Positions 1 through 6,233 are shown, counted from the stretch's first letter. The stretch: 7,720 nt of DNA from Actinomycetota bacterium (GCA_009704345.1 WLEH01000038.1:1-7720); one strand, 5' to 3'. Numbers and translations are program-made. The notes: generated by a model not told the origin, from the sequence alone.

Positions 1-149
1 AACCAATGGGCCATAAGCGAGGCTATTTTTGGTGCTTGTATGTGGTCGGTTTTAGTTTTATTATAAAGAAGTCTAGCGGTTCTTAGTAATAATCCGCGTT
101 AAGTTCGTGGTGTAGGGCGTCTGTGCATCGTGTCATATCCCTCCCACGG
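1..149 (-). other. Left-edge region without an intact gene
   Basis: No intact gene can be supported here. A strong purine run (GGGAGGG on the minus strand, 139 to 145) follows the stop of the nucleotide pyrophosphohydrolase-like gene, so another operon gene seems to begin. The nearest ATG (134 to 136) sits only two bases after the run and opens a frame of just 17 codons, ending at TAA 83 to 85. The -1 frame is open from 98 to the left edge (32 codons, ending ...SLMAHW), but its only ATG is at 12 to 14, with no Shine-Dalgarno sequence. A TATAAT box at 60 to 65 has no good -35 partner. This could be a leader peptide, a frameshifted gene, or the start of a gene cut by the window. Confidence 0.4.
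139..145 (-). promoter_or_regulatory. Strong ribosome-binding site downstream of the pyrophosphohydrolase-like gene
   Basis: The minus strand reads GGGAGGG, a close match to the anti-Shine-Dalgarno sequence, starting five bases after the stop codon of the preceding gene. The first ATG follows after two bases, closer than usual, and a second ATG (121 to 123 region upstream of the 9-codon frame) opens only a very short frame. The site implies translation restarts here, although I cannot identify the product. Confidence 0.45.
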
Positions 150-416
150 CTATTTCCCGCGCAATAATCCCATTATCAATATTATATTTGCTGCTGCTTG
201 GGCCAAGTGATCGCCTGTGTCGCTTTCGCCTATAGACATTAAATGGCGTATGGCTGCGGCTACATAACGCTCTGGCGTACCGTTCTTCCAGTTATACCGC
301 CCATATTTATTTCCACCATATTCTAGTGCCTTGCAAATGGCTTCAAACTCTGGCGCAAAGTCAATGATATACGACATATCTGTCTTGCCCGTATCGTCTT
401 TCTTAAATTGTGTCAT
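150..416 (-). CDS. MazG-like dATP/dGTP pyrophosphohydrolase-type protein (DUF5664-like)
   Basis: This 88-residue all-helical protein resembles the small phage family annotated as dATP/dGTP diphosphohydrolase N-terminal domain (formerly DUF5664), which includes MazZ of cyanophage S-2L. Enzymes of this type cleave dNTPs to dNMP and pyrophosphate, with metal ions held by acidic residues in a helical fold. Visible landmarks are a GKTD segment (10-13), LEYG-x2-KYG (31-39), NW (42-43), RH (57-58) and GDHLAQAAAN (68-77), in the family's order. The length fits a stand-alone minimal domain. Its ATG overlaps the stop of the HNH-type gene by four bases (ATGA), so the two are probably translationally coupled; an AGGG lies about eight bases upstream. 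It is the last intact gene of the left operon. The family assignment is from recalled motifs; substrate is inferred. Confidence 0.72.
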   Translation of the reverse strand: MTQFKKDDTGKTDMSYIIDFAPEFEAICKALEYGGNKYGRYNWKNGTPERYVAAAIRHLMSIGESDTGDHLAQAAANIILIMGLLRGK

Positions 417-682
417 CTGTGTAACCCTGAATTGCTTTGATGTATTCTATTATGGCATTTTTCACATATTGGAACGCATTTTGATATTTCATCTTTTATG
501 TCTTGCCATTCAAATCCCCATCTAACCATTGTACCTACGGCCATAAATTTATCAGAAGGGTCGTAATGATGAAACTGCAAATGGTATTTGCCTTTGCAAC
601 ACATACACTTTAAGTTTTCTTTGTAATCAAAATATAATTTGTATGTGCTATTTTGATCTTTTTCGATGTTTTGTTGATCCAT
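413..682 (-). CDS. Small HNH-type zinc protein, putative endonuclease
   Basis: The 89-residue product carries a treble-clef/HNH-like pattern: C26-x2-C29, then LQFHH (35-39), then C73-x2-C76-H-x3-H81. In HNH nucleases the cysteine pairs bind structural zinc, and a His in the LxxHH strand and the late Asn/His bind the catalytic metal. Here HH38-39, N78 and H81 occupy such positions, so a nicking or double-strand nuclease is plausible, but a purely structural or DNA-binding role is also possible at this size. The frame is open upstream to 859, but I place the start at ATG 682, where the cysteine-rich domain is preceded by AAGAGG about 12 bases upstream. Longer versions would read through the zinc-ribbon gene. 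The start overlaps the end of that gene by 35 bases, and the stop overlaps the next start as ATGA. Confidence 0.6.
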   Translation of the reverse strand: MDQQNIEKDQNSTYKLYFDYKENLKCMCCKGKYHLQFHHYDPSDKFMAVGTMVRWGFEWQDIKDEISKCVPICEKCHNRIHQSNSGLHR

Positions 683-893
683 GTTGAATAAATACCTCTT
701 TTTTATCGTAGAAAAAAGCAACAAAAGAATCGCCACCGCAATCTGGGCATACGATTTCTCCCATGTGAAAAGGTGTTCTGATGGTAGATGTATAAAAAGC
801 CTCACCGCATTTATCATTAAGGCACTTAAAGTGGCATGGTTCTTCTTTACGAAGATCATCCAAAAATATGACTTCTAATGTTTTTCTAGCCAT
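648..893 (-). CDS. Small zinc-ribbon protein of unknown role
   Basis: An 81-residue protein with one four-cysteine zinc-ribbon signature, C24-x4-C29 and C49-x2-C52 (the latter as VCPDCGGD). Between the knuckles lies a short hydrophobic stretch, and the C-terminus is basic (KHRKRSK). Such mini-ribbons in phages usually bind nucleic acid or another protein; nothing here specifies which, and I do not recognise a named family. The start is well supported: a GGAGG lies six bases before the ATG. The first eight bases of the gene overlap the last codons of the phosphoesterase gene (ATGGCTAG), which argues for coupled translation. Its end overlaps the HNH-type gene by 35 bases. The two adjacent small cysteine-rich proteins may act together, but this is inference from position alone. 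Confidence 0.62.
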   Translation of the reverse strand: MARKTLEVIFLDDLRKEEPCHFKCLNDKCGEAFYTSTIRTPFHMGEIVCPDCGGDSFVAFFYDKKEVFIQHGSTKHRKRSK

Positions 894-1767
894 ACATCGC
901 CTCCAACTTTGGTAGTGATATTGCCTCGTGGTCTTGTATCTTACCTTGATATATCTCTAACCTTACCACACCATGCCACCAAGCTGTACCTGTTACCACA
1001 TAATCTGGTTTATAACCCTCTGGCATTGTACAGCCTCCGACAACAGACGTGATCCATTGGTCATTACCTAGCTTTGCCTTCCTGTCGAAAGCAAACCCGT
1101 GTGTATGACCACAGACAGTATCTTTGATCGCATCTCTTGTTATTCCAGACGCAAGATTGACGCCGCCCATCGGCTTGCCAGCTTTTAATGGTATATGGAT
1201 GAAATCAACACCGCCAAAATCCACATACTTGCCAAACTCGTATGTTGTCCAGCCAAAATGTTTGAAAACCTCGTCGCGACCTTCTTCTGCTATGCCGTAC
1301 AGTTCGGGATGAGCGTCAACGTACAGCTTAGGCCAGCTCCCGTCATGGTTCCCATATGTCATGTGCCAATCGTTACGGCCCGACTCCTCGGTCAATATCT
1401 GGACCCCTTCATAAAGGCAGTCTAGGTCTTTCTTTAGTGATGGCTTAGTACGTCCCTTTAGGGTCCAGTTAGGTATGTGATGGCACAGACTTTCGCAGTC
1501 CCACAGGTCTCCGCCGTGGATAATAAAATCGGGCTTAGTATCTTTAATGTATTTTCCGATGTGACGAAGGTGATTAGTCGGTAGTCCTATCTTTAAGTGC
1601 GTGTCTGTCATGTAAAAAACCGACACTGGTTTGCTAAATTTAGCTTTCAGGTCGGCTTCGTATTGTGATTTTAACTTTATATATGGTATGTTTTCTTTTT
1701 GGGTGGTCGGCCTAAAGCCACCGTATTTGGCAAGTAACTGTCGTATGTCAGTTATACCATCTGCCAT
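886..1767 (-). CDS. Calcineurin-like metallophosphoesterase
   Basis: The 293-residue protein has the full set of dimetal phosphoesterase motifs in order: D55-x-H57 (MTDTHL), GGD at 85-87 (HGGDLWD), GNHD at 139-142, a His at 191 (FIHIP) and GHTH at 220-223. These residues hold the two metal ions that activate water for phosphoester hydrolysis. About 45 residues precede the first motif and may form a small accessory helical region. The superfamily includes Mre11/SbcD nucleases, cyclic nucleotide phosphodiesterases and protein phosphatases. Context in a DNA-metabolism cluster favours DNA or nucleotide substrates, but no SbcC-like partner is seen here, so the substrate is open. The start at 1767 has GGGAG six bases upstream. 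It is the first gene of the left operon, just downstream of a strong promoter and palindrome. Confidence 0.86.
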   Translation of the reverse strand: MADGITDIRQLLAKYGGFRPTTQKENIPYIKLKSQYEADLKAKFSKPVSVFYMTDTHLKIGLPTNHLRHIGKYIKDTKPDFIIHGGDLWDCESLCHHIPNWTLKGRTKPSLKKDLDCLYEGVQILTEESGRNDWHMTYGNHDGSWPKLYVDAHPELYGIAEEGRDEVFKHFGWTTYEFGKYVDFGGVDFIHIPLKAGKPMGGVNLASGITRDAIKDTVCGHTHGFAFDRKAKLGNDQWITSVVGGCTMPEGYKPDYVVTGTAWWHGVVRLEIYQGKIQDHEAISLPKLEAMYG

Positions 1768-1777
1768 TTAATCTCCC

Positions 1778-1806
1778 AAGCACCATGGCATGATACCACA
1801 GTGCTT
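1778..1806. promoter_or_regulatory. Imperfect 29-bp palindrome over the -10 box, candidate operator
   Basis: The outer arms are AAGCAC and GTGCTT, perfectly complementary; inside them TGG pairs with CCA, then AT with AT, around a central G. In total 11 of 14 base pairs match. The palindrome is centred on the -10 hexamer of the promoter for the phosphoesterase operon, where a repressor would block RNA polymerase. On the minus strand it is not followed by a T-run but by the GGGAG ribosome-binding site, so an intrinsic terminator is unlikely. A read-through transcript from upstream could also fold it into a hairpin next to the ribosome-binding site. The protein that would bind is not in the window. 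Confidence 0.5.
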
Positions 1807-1817
1807 AGGATTGTCAA
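1790..1817 (-). promoter_or_regulatory. Sigma70-type promoter for the phosphoesterase operon
   Basis: On the minus strand a perfect -35 (TTGACA, 1812-1817) is followed after 16 bp by TATCAT (1790-1795), five of six to consensus, with a TG one base upstream making an extended -10. The expected start of transcription is near 1783, about 15 bases before the ATG at 1767, leaving room for the GGGAG site only. The promoter lies in one of only two intergenic gaps longer than 40 bases, which supports it being functional. It would drive the phosphoesterase, zinc-ribbon, HNH-type and pyrophosphohydrolase-like genes. Confidence 0.72.
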
Positions 1818-1818
1818 G

Positions 1819-2034
1819 TTAGAAAGGCTCGTCGTTGGTCTTAAACTCTTTTGGTTTTACTGTAATACGGAACCAAGGCATGCCATTTTTATCTGTATTT
1901 GGTGATCCATCTTTCTTTTTATCGTACACGCTCACCCAGTATTCTTTTCCCTCTACGTTCAAAGTACCTGAATAAGAATCGTACTTATCGCTCTTGAAGG
2001 CTGCACCTGTATTTGTGTTATCGTATTCAGTCAT
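1819..2034 (-). CDS. Conserved-looking small phage protein following RecT
   Basis: A 71-residue protein that I cannot assign to a characterised family. Its N-terminus (EYDNTNTGAAF) and the pattern YSGTLNVEGKEYWVSVY followed by PWFRITVKPKE resemble small hypothetical proteins often found in phage recombination clusters. The alternating hydrophobic and polar residues from 21 to 62 suggest a compact beta-sheet, possibly OB-like, and the middle is lysine-rich (38-49). A single-strand DNA-binding or recombinase-accessory role is a guess from position. Its ATG overlaps the stop of the RecT gene by one base (TAATG), and GGAG lies seven bases upstream, so expression is probably coupled to RecT. A promoter for the next operon begins just after its stop codon. 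Confidence 0.6.
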   Translation of the reverse strand: MTEYDNTNTGAAFKSDKYDSYSGTLNVEGKEYWVSVYDKKKDGSPNTDKNGMPWFRITVKPKEFKTNDEPF

Positions 2035-3008
2035 TATAGTTCTCCATCAATTTGTTTAATCTTTAAAGACAATGCCTTTTTAAGTTTTGCATGTGTCTCT
2101 GGCTCGTTTTGCTCTAACCATGCAAGCTGTTCTTCAAACAATATCAAGTCAGAATCATAGCTGTATTCTTTCGAATATGTTTTATTGCTTGCTGCTAGTG
2201 TTTTTCTAAAATGTGTAGTACACTCTTCTACTGTACGGCCATTTTGGAAAGTTATTGTACCTTGTTCGGTTTCGGTTGCATCGACGGGGGAGACGTCTAC
2301 AGCATCAACGGTTATTACCTCTACCTCACTTAATTCGGGACTGGTACTTGCCCCGCCGTCTGAAATTAAAGCATTAAGGCGGTCTTGGCCTTTAGCTGTT
2401 ACCTCTTGTATGTCTGGCATATCATGGAATGTTTCTGCCTCGTCATACTCCCCGCCAAACTCTTCTGGAAAAGCCTTGCGTAAAGCTGCCGCCTCAGCGC
2501 ATTTTTCCATCATGAAATATGGCTTTTGCTGCCACGTTGGGTTAGGTGCATCGCTCATAGGGTTCATGCGAGCGTATGTTTCTGACCATCGCACCTGTGC
2601 TGTGTATGGACAGCGAATACCCTGTACCATACGATAGACAGTAACCTTGCAGAATGTTGGCGCAGAGACCTCCATCTCTCCAGTTTCATATGCCCCGCTA
2701 TTGTAGTTTTTCTTCTTAAACTTGTATTTCTTAGTCACCTCATCACCATAAACTGCTTCGTCTTGGCCTGCATAGGCATTTGTACGGTGAGCGGTAGTGC
2801 GATCTAGATTGATAGATGGAACGTATGTGATCTTATTGCCGTACTTAATTGGGTGTACTGGCTTACGCATAACATCTAGGCCACGACTCTTGCAATAAGA
2901 GTAGATCATTGACAGTACTTCTGGAGAATTGTCTGGGTATAGCATTTGCATACCTTCGTAAATTTCAGCACTGATGCCTTTTTCTGATATAATTGCTGGT
3001 AAGTTCAT
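2034..3008 (-). CDS. RecT/Bet-type single-strand annealing protein
   Basis: The 324-residue protein matches the phage recombination protein Bet/RecT group. Family landmarks are an N-terminal region with SPEVLSMIYSYCKSRGLD (28-45) and PVHPIKYG (50-57), a central stretch with APTFCKVTVYR (116-126), and the characteristic segment MMEKCAEAAALRKAFPEEF followed by GGEYDEAE (166-192). These proteins form oligomers on single-stranded DNA and anneal complementary strands, pairing ends resected by a partner exonuclease. After residue 205 there is an acidic, low-complexity linker to about 250, then a helical C-terminal extension, perhaps for contacts with the exonuclease or host single-strand-binding protein. 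The gene starts two bases after the exonuclease stop, with AAGGGAG seven bases upstream, so the two proteins are co-expressed. The family is clear; the Bet versus RecT subclass is less certain. Confidence 0.88.
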   Translation of the reverse strand: MNLPAIISEKGISAEIYEGMQMLYPDNSPEVLSMIYSYCKSRGLDVMRKPVHPIKYGNKITYVPSINLDRTTAHRTNAYAGQDEAVYGDEVTKKYKFKKKNYNSGAYETGEMEVSAPTFCKVTVYRMVQGIRCPYTAQVRWSETYARMNPMSDAPNPTWQQKPYFMMEKCAEAAALRKAFPEEFGGEYDEAETFHDMPDIQEVTAKGQDRLNALISDGGASTSPELSEVEVITVDAVDVSPVDATETEQGTITFQNGRTVEECTTHFRKTLAASNKTYSKEYSYDSDLILFEEQLAWLEQNEPETHAKLKKALSLKIKQIDGEL

Positions 3009-3010
3009 TG

Positions 3011-3871
3011 TTATTCTCCCTTAATTCTAATGATACGTTTGGTTACTGTGGTTGCTTCTCTTGCCTTGTGGTTCTCTACCTGTGTCTTGGCTGTCAGTAC
3101 ACCTTCTGTACCATACAGCACAATCTCAGCATCCTCAATCTGCTGCTTAATGCTGGCATCCAACACAGATATTTGCTTCTCAAGATCACGCGACTGAGCG
3201 CGTAATGACTTTAGCTGTGATACCTGCAAGGCAAAATCCTCATCAAAGCGTTTGTCAATTTCCTTTTTATCTTCAGAGTACAGATATAACTGCTTTGCTA
3301 GTGCAGCAGACTTTAAGGTCACTGATGGCTCGTCACGCGCCTCTAACATTACAAAGAAGTCCTTAGCCCGCTGGATAAGCTCCTTGCAAAAAGCCTCGTT
3401 AAAGTCACGATGGTATGCTATGACGCGGCGATCGGCATACTTGACTAAACAAATAATGGTCTTAGTACCAGTGCAAAGCATTTCTTGCTGTAGCTGTGAC
3501 TCGATGTACATGGGAAGGTTATCAGACTCGTAACGCTGTGTCGTGCTTTTGATCTGTACGAATTGACCGTCTTGGTCCACATAGTCAGGGCTTGCCCCAA
3601 GGTTCACGTCCTCAAGGTAGTAATAGTCCGTTACTTTGGATAGATTCATACCTAGCTTTTCAGTAGCATACTCGGCAATCAGGCTTTCTTCCTTTTTACC
3701 CCACCACATTGCATCATTCTCATCCTGCACCTTGCCGCTAAGGATGCGGTGATATAGGCTGAATAGGTCGATGTATTCGTGTTGTCCGAACAGTGCGGCA
3801 CACTCGCTTGCCCCAATGCGGTTCTTGCGTAGTTCGTGCCAATGGGCTTCGTTATTGATTGATGTTTTCAT
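3011..3871 (-). CDS. YqaJ/lambda-Exo-type viral exonuclease with an atypical Q-x-K motif
   Basis: This 286-residue protein resembles the YqaJ viral recombinase nucleases of the PD-(D/E)xK superfamily, which degrade the 5' strand of double-stranded ends to provide a 3' tail for the annealing protein. Seen in order: W11, R15 and IGASECAALFG (19-29), a GKKEE acidic pair (59-62), GASPD with D96, then VQIKS (105-109), and a helical Q-rich segment (126-134). At the usual catalytic E-x-K the codon is CAG, giving Q106-I-K108. D96 and K108 are retained, so activity may be altered, shifted to another acid, or lost. Residues about 195-250 look like coiled coil. The start at 3871 has GGGGAG seven bases upstream. 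It is the first gene after a perfect-consensus promoter and is followed directly by RecT. Confidence 0.85.
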   Translation of the reverse strand: MKTSINNEAHWHELRKNRIGASECAALFGQHEYIDLFSLYHRILSGKVQDENDAMWWGKKEESLIAEYATEKLGMNLSKVTDYYYLEDVNLGASPDYVDQDGQFVQIKSTTQRYESDNLPMYIESQLQQEMLCTGTKTIICLVKYADRRVIAYHRDFNEAFCKELIQRAKDFFVMLEARDEPSVTLKSAALAKQLYLYSEDKKEIDKRFDEDFALQVSQLKSLRAQSRDLEKQISVLDASIKQQIEDAEIVLYGTEGVLTAKTQVENHKAREATTVTKRIIRIKGE

Positions 3872-3874
3872 GTT

Positions 3875-3890
3875 TTATCTCCCCAGATAA
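3875..3890 (-). promoter_or_regulatory. Small hairpin presenting the exonuclease ribosome-binding site
   Basis: In the mRNA, UUAUCU and AGAUAA are perfectly complementary around a GGGG loop, with the ribosome-binding site GGGGAG spanning loop and 3' stem. The stem is only six base pairs, mostly A-U, so it is weak, but it lies in the short leader between the predicted transcription start and the ATG. It might tune translation of the exonuclease, or be chance. Confidence 0.35.
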
Positions 3891-3904
3891 GTTGTTAGAG
3901 TTTT

Positions 3905-3933
3905 ATTATAGGCCATTGTTTATATCCTGTCAA
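3905..3933 (-). promoter_or_regulatory. Perfect-consensus sigma70 promoter for the exonuclease-RecT operon
   Basis: On the minus strand TTGACA (3928-3933) and TATAAT (3905-3910) match the consensus at all 12 positions with the optimal 17-bp spacing. The -35 overlaps the last codons of the primase-helicase gene and the -10 lies in the 48-base gap before the exonuclease. Transcription would begin near 3898, giving a leader of about 27 bases. Such strength suggests the recombination genes are made early and at high level by host RNA polymerase, in addition to any read-through from the replication block. No clear operator is seen; a weak 5-of-9-pair dyad spans the spacer. Confidence 0.82.
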
Positions 3934-6232
3934 TAACAATAGAGTGGCAAACCCAATTATTATTTCCAATTCTTTTATCTACCATCTGGTGTGACACCAT
4001 TGATATAATACTTGCATCCCAATTTGGTCTTAATTGTTTCTCGATACGGTAAGAGTCACGTGCCAAATATAGACGTTTCGTTGTGTCATCATACTCCACT
4101 CCCATGATCTTAAACTCAGAAGCTACAGATTCAAACTTATTAGAATACTCCTCACCCTTCTTAATCATTTGTATGTAGTCGGCAAGCGTGACAGATATAT
4201 GTGTTCTCTTGTCTGCATCATAGAACTTAATATACAGGCGAACAATGAAGTCGATAGCGTCTTGCGTTCTCTTGTCTGCTCGATTATCCATTAAAATGTT
4301 AATGTCTTCTAAGCTGAACAGGTCATACTCCAACACTAAATCATCTGGCACACCTCCGTGTTTTAATGTTACGAATCCAGCAAGCAAAGGTGCTATAGTA
4401 CCAACTATACGTGCGTCAAACATATTTGTAGTGTACCAATCAACAATTTTTTGGTAGTTAGTGATAAACGCATTAACATTGTTATAGCAAAACCACCATA
4501 GTTTTGCTGGCAAGTTCTCGATCTTTTTCAAAGGTATGAAATACTTTTGTGAGTATGACTGACGAATCTGTGCTAATGCGGTTGGATCATCTGTCGTCTT
4601 GTTCGGGATAACAATCATACGGCTTGCAACTTGTCCATCTAGCTTAGGAAAGTTTACAGACGAAAACATGCACGAAAAGCGCGGCAAATATACATCACCA
4701 GTCTTCTCTTGGTTTCCTTGTGCATTTCCGTTGTGTTCGTTGTTATCATAAGATATCTTTAATATCTCCTTTAGCTTCTCAACCATAGAGCTAGAATCCT
4801 CATTACCACGATCCTTGATGTTCGACTCGTCCCAGATCAAGGGTGATGCCCGACCGCCAACAGTTTGCTTCAAACCAGCAATCGTACTGGTAGCACCAGA
4901 TATTTCTGCTGCAATTCCTTTAAGCACAATTCCGTTCATAATCTCTTTCGACATAAAAGATTTACCACTACCATAGACACCTTGTATCCATATGTGTGGC
5001 CTTCTGTGGTTCAGCCCAGAAAGAATAGAAGAAACTGCCCATCCTAGTATGCATTTTCTATGCTGCAATAATCCTGTAGAGCTGTGCATGATAGCATTTA
5101 TAAGCAGTGTCCTTTCATCATCACTAAGGATTTCTGGAGACAATACAGGGTTAAAGTCATATTTTGTTATACATGCCTCATAAGTAGACTCTCCATCATA
5201 ATCACCAAAAGATACTGGCTTACCATTCACAATTAAACATTTACCTATATTTGCAACCACATTGTTGTTGTCTATATAGATGCCAAACTGTTTTGACTTC
5301 CTTAGGTCATACATACCCTTCTCTTGCGCCATAGACCACAGGCGTGAGAAGCATTCTGTCTCATTAACGCCATCTTTCTGATTAACGCCAGCAAACCTTT
5401 TCCAAAAGTCTAGGTTATTATAAATAGTAAGCAGTTTATTTGTATCAAATCTTGTACCAATCATGCGAACAACGCCGTCCTCGTGCGATTGTATGAAGAT
5501 GTTGTCTCCAACCCCATAACCCAACACTTTGAAAGCGTATCTTGCTAGATCTAATACTTGATTTTCTTCTGTAGCAGGAAGGTGTTCGGCAGAGTTGAAT
5601 ACCTCAATATTGTCTAACAAACTTGCAATATCCAAGCCCTTTTCAATAGCATCTGCTGCGTCAAATCCCTTCTGCCAAGAAGGATTGTTCTTAATCCACC
5701 CTATTACATTTAAGTTATTAGACTTAGCGCACTTGCTTGCTCCCTGCATTGCTTTAACGCCAACCTGATCATTGTCAGGCCACATTATTATATCACGATT
5801 AACAATCGCCGACATGTCTGCGTTATCAAATTGGCTGGATCCACCAGCTACAGTTATCGCAGAATATGGTAGATTATGCTTTGTGATATATTCCTGCAAA
5901 GCAATACACGTCTTTTCGCCCTCGACTAAAACCAATGTATTGCTTACATCTCTTGTTGCTTGCCAGAGATTAAAAACAGCACCACCAATCCCCTTTAATT
6001 GAACTCTGCCATTTGTCCGCCGAGCCTGTAAAAATTGTTTTTCTTTCTTACCAGATGAATTAACTGTTGATAAATTAAATCTAGCAACATAGCCAATTAC
6101 TTTACCAGTCTCGTTATGGTACACGTATGTCTCGAAACTTTCTATATCTGAACCCCAAGGCTTCTTTTTTGCAGCTTGGTAAATTTCAGGGATAGATGGA
6201 CACTTTGTAGAAACTATCTGCTGTACGGACAT
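3920..6232 (-). CDS. TOPRIM primase fused to a P-loop replicative helicase-like ATPase
   Basis: The 770-residue protein has a TOPRIM domain at about 98-208: the acidic loop VEGEK (103-107, E105), AGGSS (129-133) and WPDND (151-155, D153 and D155), which bind the metals for primer synthesis. After a middle domain (about 225-360) comes an ATPase with Walker A GVYGSGKS (418-425), Walker B LIWDES (465-470, D468 and E469) and a sensor-like SSVN (524-527). The C-terminal 200 residues are helical and unassigned. The arrangement fits a phage primase-helicase that unwinds the fork and lays primers, although I cannot fix the helicase superfamily (DUF927-, D5- or SF3-like). It lacks an N-terminal template-recognition domain, apparently supplied by the preceding gene, whose stop is one base upstream. 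GGGG lies five bases before the ATG. Its end holds the next promoter's -35. Confidence 0.82.
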   Translation of the reverse strand: MSVQQIVSTKCPSIPEIYQAAKKKPWGSDIESFETYVYHNETGKVIGYVARFNLSTVNSSGKKEKQFLQARRTNGRVQLKGIGGAVFNLWQATRDVSNTLVLVEGEKTCIALQEYITKHNLPYSAITVAGGSSQFDNADMSAIVNRDIIMWPDNDQVGVKAMQGASKCAKSNNLNVIGWIKNNPSWQKGFDAADAIEKGLDIASLLDNIEVFNSAEHLPATEENQVLDLARYAFKVLGYGVGDNIFIQSHEDGVVRMIGTRFDTNKLLTIYNNLDFWKRFAGVNQKDGVNETECFSRLWSMAQEKGMYDLRKSKQFGIYIDNNNVVANIGKCLIVNGKPVSFGDYDGESTYEACITKYDFNPVLSPEILSDDERTLLINAIMHSSTGLLQHRKCILGWAVSSILSGLNHRRPHIWIQGVYGSGKSFMSKEIMNGIVLKGIAAEISGATSTIAGLKQTVGGRASPLIWDESNIKDRGNEDSSSMVEKLKEILKISYDNNEHNGNAQGNQEKTGDVYLPRFSCMFSSVNFPKLDGQVASRMIVIPNKTTDDPTALAQIRQSYSQKYFIPLKKIENLPAKLWWFCYNNVNAFITNYQKIVDWYTTNMFDARIVGTIAPLLAGFVTLKHGGVPDDLVLEYDLFSLEDINILMDNRADKRTQDAIDFIVRLYIKFYDADKRTHISVTLADYIQMIKKGEEYSNKFESVASEFKIMGVEYDDTTKRLYLARDSYRIEKQLRPNWDASIISMVSHQMVDKRIGNNNWVCHSIVIDRI

Positions 6233-6233
6233 A

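Noticed and set aside
70..100. Possible tRNA fragment or structured RNA (GCGG/CCGC arms)
   Set aside because: Only four base pairs with a 14-base loop; no cloverleaf can be built on either strand.
683..859. N-terminal extension of the HNH-type gene upstream to 859
   Set aside because: It would run through the well-supported zinc-ribbon gene in another frame and encode a hydrophobic stretch unrelated to the cysteine-rich domain; ATG 682 is the sensible start.
886..1767. SbcD/Mre11 assignment for the phosphoesterase
   Set aside because: The motifs are shared by the whole superfamily and no SbcC/Rad50 partner is present, so the specific name is not supported.
1778..1806. Intrinsic terminator after the 71-residue gene
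   Set aside because: The palindrome is imperfect and is followed by GGGAG rather than a T-run; its position over a -10 box fits an operator better.
2185..2637. 150-codon open frame on the plus strand
   Set aside because: It lies entirely antisense to the RecT gene, has no ribosome-binding site context I trust and no recognisable motifs.
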